A stretch of 64,000 bases of DNA from assembly GCF_004345825.1 (NCBI RefSeq), contig NZ_SLXM01000001.1, forward strand, positions 124,001 through 188,000, given 5' to 3'. The first letter of the stretch is position 1. Every line of letters begins with the position of its first letter. The stretch is from Tenacibaculum skagerrakense. GTDB lineage: Bacteria > Bacteroidota > Bacteroidia > Flavobacteriales > Flavobacteriaceae. The notes beneath the pieces are model-generated. The model saw nothing but the letters and a program-made list of their open reading frames with translations, was not told the origin of the DNA and did no database searches. Both the position numbers and the translations under genes were made by a program. Below, one piece after another: positions 27,601 to 34,706 of this stretch.

Positions 27601-29291
27601 TTGCCCAAACAAGTTGGCAAACACAAAATGTAGATAATTCTAGAAAAACCTACAATTATACCTATGATGCGTTGAATAGAATTACAGCAGCATATGGTGC
27701 TAAAACTACAAATTATAATCTTGGGCATTCTACAATTCCAATTACTTATGATAAGAATGGGAATATTGAGAGATTGTATAGAAAAGGACATACAAATGCT
27801 GATGCTACAACTTTTGGAGTAATGGATGATTTACATTATACTTATAATGGTAATAAGTTAACAAAAGTTTTAGATAATGGAAATGATAATTTTGGATTTA
27901 AGGATGGGGCAAATACAACTGTAGAATACACCTATGACGCTAATGGTAATATGCTTACCGATGCCAATAAAGGAGTTACAGCGATTACTTATAACCATTT
28001 AAATCTACCAACTAGCGTAACTATTGGAGGTCAAAATATTAGTTATACTTATGATGCAAGTGGTGTAAAATTGAGTAAAACCTTTGGTAGTATAACTACA
28101 GAGTATGCTGGTAACTATGTTTACGAAAAGAGAACTGGACGTGGTGCAGGAACTCAAATTCATTTTTTCAGAACCTCTGAAGGTTATTATAACGTAGGGA
28201 ATATAGATGCAAATGGAGATTTATTAGGATATTACGTGTATGAATATAAAGACCACTTAGGAAACGTGCGTTTATCTTTTGCTGATGCTAATAAAGATGG
28301 AGTAATTACAGCTAGCTCTGAAATTCTAGAAGAAAAAAATTACTATCCCTTTGGACTTCAACATAAAGGGTACAATAATGTCGTTTCACCTTATGGAGAT
28401 CATATAGCTCAGAGATTTAGTTTCGTTGGAAAAGAGTTGAACCAGGAACAAGGTATAGAATGGCATGACTTTGGGGCTAGAAATTATGACGCTAGTTTAG
28501 GTAGGTGGATGAATTCAGACCCGCTTGCTGAACAAATGCGTAGACACTCACCATATAATTACGCATTCAATAATCCTATTTATTTCATTGACCCAGATGG
28601 TATGGCACCGATGGATTGGTATGAGAATCAAACAACTGGGGAAGTAGAATGGTTTGATGGTAATAAAGATGTATTTGGTTATAACCATTTAGGTTATCAT
28701 CATACTGAAACAGATACAGATGGAACAAGAACAAAATATAATGGAGATACAAAAACAAAAACTGTAAGAGGAGAGGTAGTTAAAACTTTTGAGTCAAGCC
28801 AGAAAAAGGAAGGATTTACGTTTTTTGGAAAGACACATACCGTTAGCGAAACTTTGTTTCAAGACAAGAAAGTTAGTAGTTTAGGGGATGAAATGCATGT
28901 TAAAGCGACGAGAGAAGTTTCTGAAGGAGAAGAAGGTATTATAAACTTGAATACATCAACAAACATAGATGAAGAAGGTAATGTAACTAGTGAGGCTGGA
29001 GTTTCTCTTGATATTAAAATTGGAAAATTTAAAGGCTCCTTTTCTTTTGAAGATGCTTCTGTGAAAACCAAAACTAAATTTGGTGATAGTAGTTTTAGTT
29101 TTGGAATAGGAATTAATAGTGATGGAAGACCTAAGGCAACATTGGGTGCTGCAAGAAATATTAATGGAACAGATAATAAATCTTCTATAAAGCTTGTACC
29201 TGGTGGTAATTCACTAATGTTTGGACTAGGAATTGTAGCTACCACAGTAACGGGGGGAGCAGTTGCTCCAATTTTAACTTTAGCTTTTTAA
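24672..29291 (+). CDS. Rhs-repeat polymorphic toxin-like exported protein
   Basis: 1539 residues with a signal peptide (to about residue 19, MYAQ). Many YD repeats occur (YVYDDFGNLTYV, YEYDHMDRL, YTYDANGNML). Two non-repeat insertions, about residues 80-275 and 780-920, look beta-rich and may be jelly-roll or lectin-like domains. The Rhs core runs from YKDHLGNVRLSF through YYPFGLQHKGYN and NYDASLGRWMNSDPLAE to NPIYFIDPDG (about 1307-1310). The roughly 230-residue tip beyond DPDG has no motif I recognise, is glycine/serine-rich and ends in a hydrophobic stretch. The small gene after it is a candidate immunity gene. Confidence 0.82.
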   Translation: MKMKKLVFILLVLPFVMYAQSTNENHVVTKVYKKATTSPVSGHNKDEVMTSVQYFDGLGRLKQTVAVNAGGNTISNNTIPIDWTLGNTGPTDFFTAGTAAENRIINGSTPFGGTDLLWECIPDAASNFDGGWNTKNFTIDNTKTYRYSIWVKRTGSQAGTTYHGTQSVDNLDGTPNANPYFWAGDLPQLNTWYLLVGVVHPHTYRGSDTGVSGVYDTSGNKVKDGTEYRWRSDYNVTRLRDYLYYCTDTSVRQYFWSPLFQEIDGGELPLEDIFTENAPVIAQENIKDIVSHVEYDNLGRMTKEYLPVTNGSGDANIRTENMATATQDYYARKYAKDFAGATLLSEINAYSEKAYDFSPLNRVTEQAAPGLDWKLGNGHEIKFDYDVNAANEVKVYEVTTSFANNTYTPTLQGGTAYYLEGALSKTVTKDENWKVGQTYANDHTTEEFKNKSGQVILKRTYNQNQKHDTYYVYDDFGNLTYVIPPKAEGTVAKPTTTKLSELCYQYVYDYRNRLVEKKIPGKGKEYIVYDKLDRPILTQDTNLKAQSKWLYTKYDQLGRVIYTGYRTNSHLREDIQNSINSASTAQWSEERINSAMSLGGVSIYYTNRTLPTGMTEIFTVNYYDSYVDLPSSGLGNTVTNSYGVTSTTNTKGLATVTKTRVLGTNHWITTVTYYDKKARPIYVYSKNDYLQTTDVVESKLDDFTGKVLETRTTHTKTGKDPIVTIDRFEYDHMDRLISQNQQINGQISERIVKNNYDDLGQLESKILGNGTKVGYKDVTSGLSIADGVITKTSTVNGWNVGLATQGSFNADGYVEYIAPQHNKDFMVGLSNTNNDASFSSIRFALYNVGNGYVHIYEWGTYKGNFGRYYEGDIFRVERIGDQIQYKRNGETFYTSTSRSSGTLIGDVSIQTYNAKIKDFKIVDNSKGLQKVDYNYNVRGWLTNINDDVSNDNDLFNFSIQYNDPSVELNKRLYNGNIAQTSWQTQNVDNSRKTYNYTYDALNRITAAYGAKTTNYNLGHSTIPITYDKNGNIERLYRKGHTNADATTFGVMDDLHYTYNGNKLTKVLDNGNDNFGFKDGANTTVEYTYDANGNMLTDANKGVTAITYNHLNLPTSVTIGGQNISYTYDASGVKLSKTFGSITTEYAGNYVYEKRTGRGAGTQIHFFRTSEGYYNVGNIDANGDLLGYYVYEYKDHLGNVRLSFADANKDGVITASSEILEEKNYYPFGLQHKGYNNVVSPYGDHIAQRFSFVGKELNQEQGIEWHDFGARNYDASLGRWMNSDPLAEQMRRHSPYNYAFNNPIYFIDPDGMAPMDWYENQTTGEVEWFDGNKDVFGYNHLGYHHTETDTDGTRTKYNGDTKTKTVRGEVVKTFESSQKKEGFTFFGKTHTVSETLFQDKKVSSLGDEMHVKATREVSEGEEGIINLNTSTNIDEEGNVTSEAGVSLDIKIGKFKGSFSFEDASVKTKTKFGDSSFSFGIGINSDGRPKATLGAARNINGTDNKSSIKLVPGGNSLMFGLGIVATTVTGGAVAPILTLAF

Positions 29292-29303
29292 AATTTTTAT
29301 ATC

Positions 29304-29978
29304 ATGAAAAGAGTAGTCAAATTAATAATTATCGCAATAGGTATTATTTTTCTATTGCGTCTAACTGTACAATTTATTGATTTAGGGAGTTCTTTTTCTA
29401 AGAATAGACTTATTGAAATGCCGTTAGACTATAAGGAAATACTGAAAGATTCAACAAATCTGTCCTACATTTTTACTTTAGCAAAAGATACAGTTTTTCC
29501 AGTTTCAGTTTATACCTACAAAAGTGACTTAAAATATGGAATGATTATATTCAAAAGAAAGATTTCTAATGATAAAGTACTAGAAAATTTAAGTTTTTTA
29601 GATAAAAAAAGTAAATTAAGTAGTGAAAAAGTATACACTAACTTTTTAACATTAGAAAGTTTAAATTATTCTTATGATAATAAAGATTTAGTTGATAAAA
29701 TAAGTTTTAAAATAGAAGGATTTAAAAAGTCTTATATAAAGGAACAAACTTCTGATAAGTTATACCTTAGTTTCCCTTTAAAGGATACTTTTTCTATGAC
29801 ATTTAACAATTCAGAAGCGCCAGACATTCAGTGTGTTAAAAATTCTTTTTCAAATAATCAAAATGAGTTTAATGAGATTGTTATGTTTCGAAGAGAAAAT
29901 TATTTATACTTTATTTATTTAAAACCTTTTAAACAAAACAATATTGAAGAGTTAATATTAGACAAAATAATTGCATAA
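29304..29978 (+). CDS. Membrane-anchored protein, candidate immunity factor for the Rhs tip
   Basis: 224 residues with one N-terminal membrane helix (about residues 5-24) and a long soluble part predicted to lie outside the cytoplasm. No recognised domain. Its position, 12 bases after the toxin-like rhs gene and before a repeat element, is the classical place for an immunity gene. A periplasm-facing immunity protein would suit a toxin acting in the envelope. The function is inferred from position only. Confidence 0.5.
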   Translation: MKRVVKLIIIAIGIIFLLRLTVQFIDLGSSFSKNRLIEMPLDYKEILKDSTNLSYIFTLAKDTVFPVSVYTYKSDLKYGMIIFKRKISNDKVLENLSFLDKKSKLSSEKVYTNFLTLESLNYSYDNKDLVDKISFKIEGFKKSYIKEQTSDKLYLSFPLKDTFSMTFNNSEAPDIQCVKNSFSNNQNEFNEIVMFRRENYLYFIYLKPFKQNNIEELILDKIIA

Positions 29979-29985
29979 CTTGATT

Positions 29986-30093
29986 GGCACCCAGCCCCGC
30001 TAGTGCTAGTTTGTAACTAGTACCGAGTAAGAGTAAGCAAATAGCAATTTAATTATATATAACCATGTTATTTTTTTGATAGCGTGGTTTTTG
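29986..30093 (+). repeat. REP-like/terminator repeat, copy R1
   Basis: Contains the hairpin CTAGTT-TGT-AACTAG (about 30006-30020), the GAGTAAG tail, and a distal hairpin AACCATG...CGTGGTT followed by T's (30061-30092). It is the first of eight related elements in the Rhs locus and lies between the candidate immunity gene and the mobile segment. The distal hairpin is a plausible terminator for the rhs operon. Confidence 0.75.
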
Positions 30094-30094
30094 T

Positions 30095-30436
30095 TTATGC
30101 TAGTTTTTGTTTTAACTCTTGTTTAAGAATAAAAGCAGAAATTAAATCTTTAACAGTTTTTTTATTATCGTCATCAAAGCTTTGTACTGTTTTAAACAAG
30201 TTAATTAACTCGTTATCCTGTAAATTATCTTCAATATCTTGTTTACCAAAAACCAATAAATCAATAGAAACTTCTAAAGCTTTAGCAATTTTAGATGCTA
30301 TTTCTATAGAAGGTAAAGTAACATCTCTTTCATATCTAGAAAGGTGATTAGCATGAATTCCTACTTTAGTAGATAGTTCTTCTTGTGAAATCTTTTTAGA
30401 TGTTCTAACTTCTTTAATCCTTTTTCCAAAACTCAT
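30095..30436 (-). CDS. XRE-family transcriptional regulator
   Basis: 113 residues from the ATG at 30436 (MSFGKRIKEVR); the frame is open to 30490 but the extra residues are not typical. The N-terminal helix-turn-helix (about residues 5-60) reads ISQEELSTKVGIHANHLSRYERDVTLPSIE, the XRE/Cro-C1 pattern, followed by a helical tail probably for dimerisation. It is divergent from the ATPase gene and probably controls both promoters. A -7 box on its strand, TAGTTTTG, lies at 30524-30531. Confidence 0.85.
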   Translation of the reverse strand: MSFGKRIKEVRTSKKISQEELSTKVGIHANHLSRYERDVTLPSIEIASKIAKALEVSIDLLVFGKQDIEDNLQDNELINLFKTVQSFDDDNKKTVKDLISAFILKQELKQKLA

Positions 30437-30523
30437 ATCATAAAGATTTAGTAATTGTTGTGAAGTTACCATAAGTAGTTGATTTAGCAATTTTTTACAA
30501 TCAAATATTGTTTACTGTAAGTA

Positions 30524-30531
30524 CAAAACTA
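30524..30531 (-). promoter_or_regulatory. -7 box for the XRE gene in the divergent control region
   Basis: On the minus strand it reads TAGTTTTG (TAnnTTTG). The nearby plus-strand stretch 30566-30580 contains an imperfect inverted repeat, TTGGGTT...AACCAA, a possible operator. Confidence 0.4.
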
Positions 30532-30608
30532 TCAAAAAAGTTTTGCTTAATAAAATCAAATATGTTGGGTTTGTAACCAAATTAGTTTAGTTAATAACTT
30601 TTTGGCTT

Positions 30609-32141
30609 ATGAACAATCTCGACACCACCAACCAAAACAATTACAGTTACGACACAAAACATTTAGAAATACATGTTTTAGGAGGTTTAAAGATTAATAA
30701 ATTAGAAAGTTTACGAGTAACATTGGCAATTACTAAAGTTAAAAATACCAATACACTTAGACACAGTATAGACTTATACAACGATAATCAAGTAGAAAAG
30801 TTTGTAAGGCGAATAGCAGAACGTTTGGAGATTGGAACAAGTATTACAAGAAAAGTACTACAAGAATTAACCAAAGAGTTAGAGAATTACAGATTTATAC
30901 TACTAGACAAACAGCAGCAGGCTGCTGCACCCAAGTTTAAAACTTTAAATGCTAGTGAAGAGAAAAGGGATATCGATTTTTTAAAAAAGGGAAAGTTGCT
31001 AAGTAGAACAAATGAGTACATTGGTAAGAGTGGAGTTATTGGCGAAATCAATAATCGCTTACTGATGTATCTCATTTTTACATCACGTAAAACAAACAAT
31101 CCATTACACTGCATAAGTTTAGGAAGTAGCGGAGTTGGTAAAACCCATTTGCAAAGTAAAGTTGCGGAACTTATACCTGAAGAAGATAAAGTAGAAATTA
31201 CCGTATTATCAGCAAACGCATTTTATTACTTCAATAGAACAGAGCTACAACACAAGTTAATTTTAATAGAAGATTTAGACGGAGCAGAATCGGTGTTATA
31301 TCCATTAAGAGAATTACAAAGTAAAAAGAGAATTACCAAAACGGTTGTACACAAGGACAGTAAAGGAACTACCAAAACCATACACTTAACGGTTGAAGGT
31401 CCTGTAAGTGTTGCGGGTTGTACCACACAAGAATCTGTTTACGAAGATAATAGCAATCGTAGTTTTTTATTATACATCGATGAATCTGAAGAACAGGATA
31501 ATAGAATTATGAATTATCAGCGGAAAGCTTCCGCAGGCAAGTTAAATGAGCAAGAACAGCTAGCAGCTGCGAGCATTTTACAAAATATACAAAGAGTATT
31601 AAAACCAATAAAAGTGATTAATCCTTTTGCTGAACACTTGACACTTCCAAAATCTGTTTTTAAGCCACGACGCACCAACTCTCACTATTTACAATTTATA
31701 GAAGCAATTACATTTTATAAGCAGTATCAAAGAGAAAAGCAATACGATAAAGAAACAGGAGAAGAATATATCGAAACTACAATCGAAGATATCCAAGAAG
31801 CAAACGAGATAATTACAGAAGTATTATTACGAAAATCTGATACCATAACAGGAGCTTGTAGAAATTACTTAGAAAAGTTAAAACGATATTTATTTATAGA
31901 GAATCAAACTACTTATACAAGTACAGAAATTAGAAGAAATCTAAGAATAAAAGAAACTACACTAAGAAGATACCACAAACAACTATTAGAAGAAGGTTAT
32001 ATCAAAAAAGTAAAAGGAAAGAAAGGGCAGATGTATCATTATGAAATTACTGACTTACAAGAATATACAAATCTAAAAGAGCAGATAAGTATCGTATTGC
32101 AAAATTGTATTAGTCAAATCAATCTCGCTACTTCGCCATAG
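30609..32141 (+). CDS. P-loop ATPase of a mobile element (recombinase-associated)
   Basis: 510 residues. A Walker A motif, GSSGVGKTH, lies near residues 178-186 and LILIEDLDG looks like Walker B. The N-terminal region resembles those of element-encoded DNA-processing proteins, and the C-terminal part (about 425-490) looks like a winged helix (RRNLRIKETTLRRYHKQLLEEGYI). I infer a DNA-handling ATPase working with the two recombinases downstream, by analogy with accessory ATPases of mobile elements. It is divergent from the XRE regulator. Specific family not recognised. Confidence 0.6.
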   Translation: MNNLDTTNQNNYSYDTKHLEIHVLGGLKINKLESLRVTLAITKVKNTNTLRHSIDLYNDNQVEKFVRRIAERLEIGTSITRKVLQELTKELENYRFILLDKQQQAAAPKFKTLNASEEKRDIDFLKKGKLLSRTNEYIGKSGVIGEINNRLLMYLIFTSRKTNNPLHCISLGSSGVGKTHLQSKVAELIPEEDKVEITVLSANAFYYFNRTELQHKLILIEDLDGAESVLYPLRELQSKKRITKTVVHKDSKGTTKTIHLTVEGPVSVAGCTTQESVYEDNSNRSFLLYIDESEEQDNRIMNYQRKASAGKLNEQEQLAAASILQNIQRVLKPIKVINPFAEHLTLPKSVFKPRRTNSHYLQFIEAITFYKQYQREKQYDKETGEEYIETTIEDIQEANEIITEVLLRKSDTITGACRNYLEKLKRYLFIENQTTYTSTEIRRNLRIKETTLRRYHKQLLEEGYIKKVKGKKGQMYHYEITDLQEYTNLKEQISIVLQNCISQINLATSP

Positions 32142-32263
32142 GTTCGCCACTCTATAATAGCGAACTTAAAAACATAATAACCAAATAATTAAATCACTTC
32201 GTTTAGAAATCTCAAAAAAGGTAAAGGGCATAAAAAAAGCGGTGAGCCACCGCAGGCAATATT
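32142..32263 (+). other. Short intergenic with two perfect hairpins before the recombinase genes
   Basis: GTTCGC (32142-32147) pairs with GCGAAC (32160-32165), and GCGGTG (32239-32244) pairs with CACCGC (32248-32253), the latter 10 bases before the recombinase ATG. Neither is followed by a T run, so they look more like processing or translation-control structures than terminators. Confidence 0.4.
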
Positions 32264-33235
32264 ATGAAGAAACTACAACTACAAAACCAGAGTTTTAAAG
32301 TATTAGTTAGCAGTTATAAAGAATGGTTAGACATACTTGGTTACGCAGAAAGTACAGTAACTAGTTTACCAGTTCACTTACAAGAGTTCTTCTATTATTT
32401 AGAGCAACAAAGAATTACTAATATTAGATTTATTACTACAGAAAGGATAAAAGAATACTATCAGCATTTACAAGAAAGAAGCAATCAAAGAAGAAGCGGA
32501 GCATTAAGCAAAAGCTACTTAAATAAGCATCAACAAGCATTAAAGAAGTTTAGAGAATATTTACAAGAACACGGAAATAAAAGCATTAGCATACACTTAA
32601 AAACAGAACAGAATCCTACAGAAGAAAAACTCAATATCCTCACTCAATCCGAAATTAAAGAATTATTTAAAACAACAGCATATAGTCATAAAGCAGAAAG
32701 AATACGATTAAGAGATAAAGCAATGTTGGTAGTATTGTATAGTTGTGGATTACGTAGAAATGAAGCTGTACACTTAGATATTAGCGACATCTATTTTGAT
32801 AAAGAAAGGATCTATGTTAGAAAAGGAAAAAACTACAAAGAACGATTTGTTCCAATTAACAGAAAGAATGCAGAAATCTTAGAAGATTACATTTACGAAG
32901 CTCGTCCAGAGTTTAAAGATAGTAATTTACATGAAGCATTATTTATCAATAATAAAGGTACACGAATGCAAGGAATGAGTTTTGCAAACCGATTAAAAGC
33001 TATTGTAAAAGCAAGTGAGAATAAAGCAATCATAGAAAAGCAAATCACACCACACACACTTCGTCACTCCATTGCAACACATCTATTAGAACAAGAAGTA
33101 AAACTAGAAAATATAAAAACCTTTTTAGGACACAGTTCTTTAGAATCTACTCAACTCTATACACATTTATTAAAAACAATAAAAGAAAATGGTCGAGAGG
33201 CTCGACACCCAAATATTTTAAAAGATGAGTTATAG
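32264..33235 (+). CDS. Tyrosine recombinase/integrase, complete catalytic set
   Basis: 323 residues. The N-terminal SAM-like DNA-binding domain (about 10-105) is followed by a catalytic domain with the first Arg in YSCGLRRNEAV, a Lys-containing RKGKNYKERFVPI turn, HTLRHSIATHLLE (HxxR), FLGHSSLESTQLYTH with the His and the nucleophile Tyr. It resembles XerC/XerD-type enzymes. It overlaps the second recombinase gene by 11 bases, so the two are probably made in equal amounts and act as a heterodimer. Confidence 0.92.
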   Translation: MKKLQLQNQSFKVLVSSYKEWLDILGYAESTVTSLPVHLQEFFYYLEQQRITNIRFITTERIKEYYQHLQERSNQRRSGALSKSYLNKHQQALKKFREYLQEHGNKSISIHLKTEQNPTEEKLNILTQSEIKELFKTTAYSHKAERIRLRDKAMLVVLYSCGLRRNEAVHLDISDIYFDKERIYVRKGKNYKERFVPINRKNAEILEDYIYEARPEFKDSNLHEALFINNKGTRMQGMSFANRLKAIVKASENKAIIEKQITPHTLRHSIATHLLEQEVKLENIKTFLGHSSLESTQLYTHLLKTIKENGREARHPNILKDEL

Positions 33236-34109
33236 AATATATTTAGAGAAACAAAAGTATAGTAACAGTAGTATTAAAACATACGAAAAAGCAGTAGATA
33301 AATTTATAGCTTGGTGTACACAAAATAGAACATTAGTAGAAACTATAGATTATAAAACCATATTAAAATACATCAAACATTTACAAGAAAATAGAAATAG
33401 TAAAAGAACCCAAAATCACAGAATCGGAACTTTAAAGACATATTTTACTTATTTAGTAGAAGAAGGTTATAGAATAGATAATCCAGTAGAAAGTATTAGA
33501 ATAAAAGGAGTAAAAAAGACAATCAATTACAACCTATTAGATAAAGACGAGTTAGAAGATTTATACTACAGTTTTGAAACAGAAAACATAAAAGATAGTT
33601 ATCACAGATTAACAGCAAAACGAAATAAAATAATAGTTGGTTTATTAGTGTATCAAGGTTTAACTACAACAGAACTAATCAATCTAGAATTAGAAAACTT
33701 ACAACTCTACAAAGGGAAGATTTATATCAAAAGTGGAAGAAGAAGTAATGCAAGAACATTAGTATTACAATCCTGGCAAGTGATAGAATTACTCGAATAC
33801 ATAAAGGAAATAAGAGAAGAAATTATAAGAAGAAAGCAATTAGAAACCGAAAGATTATTTATCCCGAACAATGCAAGATTAGGAACTACATTACATCACA
33901 TTTTAAAGAAGTTAAAAAAGATAAATTATAAAGTAGAAAATGTACATCAAATAAGAGCCAGTGTAATTACAAATTGGTTGAGTACATATAATTTAAGAGA
34001 AGTACAAGTATTAGCTGGACACAGATATATAAGTTCTACAGAAAGATATGTACAAGACGATTTAGAATCTTTACATGAAATCGTAAACAATTTCCATCCG
34101 ATTAATTAA
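33225..34109 (+). CDS. Second tyrosine recombinase, first catalytic Arg apparently replaced
   Basis: 294 residues, same overall fold as the gene before it. HQIRASV supplies HxxR, LAGHRYISSTERY supplies the later His and the Tyr nucleophile. At the place of the first catalytic Arg (normally GLRxxEL) it reads GLTTTEL, so Arg I seems to be Thr. The protein may be a structural or regulatory partner, or depend on the first recombinase for catalysis. It is followed by a toxin-antitoxin pair. Confidence 0.85.
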   Translation: MSYRIYLEKQKYSNSSIKTYEKAVDKFIAWCTQNRTLVETIDYKTILKYIKHLQENRNSKRTQNHRIGTLKTYFTYLVEEGYRIDNPVESIRIKGVKKTINYNLLDKDELEDLYYSFETENIKDSYHRLTAKRNKIIVGLLVYQGLTTTELINLELENLQLYKGKIYIKSGRRSNARTLVLQSWQVIELLEYIKEIREEIIRRKQLETERLFIPNNARLGTTLHHILKKLKKINYKVENVHQIRASVITNWLSTYNLREVQVLAGHRYISSTERYVQDDLESLHEIVNNFHPIN

Positions 34110-34149
34110 TTTGATAAAATCATGATTATAAACAATAAAAACATTAAAT

Positions 34150-34157
34150 TATCTTTG
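34150..34157 (+). promoter_or_regulatory. -7 box of the toxin-antitoxin operon
   Basis: TATCTTTG (TAnnTTTG), 22 bases before the antitoxin ATG at 34179. It lies inside the longer open frame that begins at 34122, which argues for the shorter gene. Confidence 0.6.
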
Positions 34158-34178
34158 TATCATAAAACAGTAGCAGCT

Positions 34179-34415
34179 ATGGCAACAATAGATTTAAGAA
34201 ATACAGTTAGAGAATATATAAATACAGCAGATGTAAGACTTTTAAAAATGATAAAAGCGCTAGCAGAAAGCTATCAAAGTGACGAGCAAGAATTATCTTT
34301 AACAAAGGAACAATATCAAATCATAGATAAGCGTAGAGAAGCTCATTTAAAAGGAGAAAGTAAATCTTTTACATGGGAACAAGTAAAACAAAATGCACGA
34401 AACGCTGCTCAATAG
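34179..34415 (+). CDS. Antitoxin of a ParE/RelE-type module
   Basis: 78 residues from the ATG at 34179, chosen because a promoter box lies just upstream at 34150-34157. Helical; the C-terminal half (IDKRREAHLKGESKSFTWEQVKQNA) is typical of small antitoxins in Bacteroidota that pair with ParE-like toxins. The toxin ATG follows the stop without a gap. It probably represses its own promoter together with the toxin. Confidence 0.75.
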   Translation: MATIDLRNTVREYINTADVRLLKMIKALAESYQSDEQELSLTKEQYQIIDKRREAHLKGESKSFTWEQVKQNARNAAQ

Positions 34416-34706
34416 ATGAAGTATACTTTAGAGGTTAAAGAAGAAGCTAACATAGAAATTATGGAAGCTTATCTTTATTATACAGAAAAAAGAGTAGGTT
34501 TAGGAGAAGAATTTTTAGAACACCTAGAACTTTACTTTGATAGAATTACTTCCAATCCAAAACACTTTCCTAAGAAGAGAAAACCGTATCGAGAAGCTTT
34601 TATAAAACGTTTTCCATTTTTGATTATCTATGAAATTTCAAAGAGAACAATAATTGTTTACTCTGTGTTTAATACTTGGCAAAACCCAGATAAGAAAAAG
34701 AGATAA
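34416..34706 (+). CDS. ParE/RelE-family toxin
   Basis: 96 residues. The sequence opens YTLEVKEEANIEIMEAYLYYTEKRVGLGEEF and ends with RFPFLIIYEISKRTIIVYSVFNTWQNPDK, the standard ParE/RelE superfamily pattern. Such toxins block gyrase or cleave mRNA in the ribosome; which applies here cannot be read. Inside a mobile segment it is likely to stabilise the element. Confidence 0.87.
   Translation: MKYTLEVKEEANIEIMEAYLYYTEKRVGLGEEFLEHLELYFDRITSNPKHFPKKRKPYREAFIKRFPFLIIYEISKRTIIVYSVFNTWQNPDKKKR

Noticed and set aside
21509..29291. Type VI secretion Rhs effector
   Set aside because: Both proteins have Sec signal peptides, and no VgrG, PAAR or other type VI genes are present in the window.
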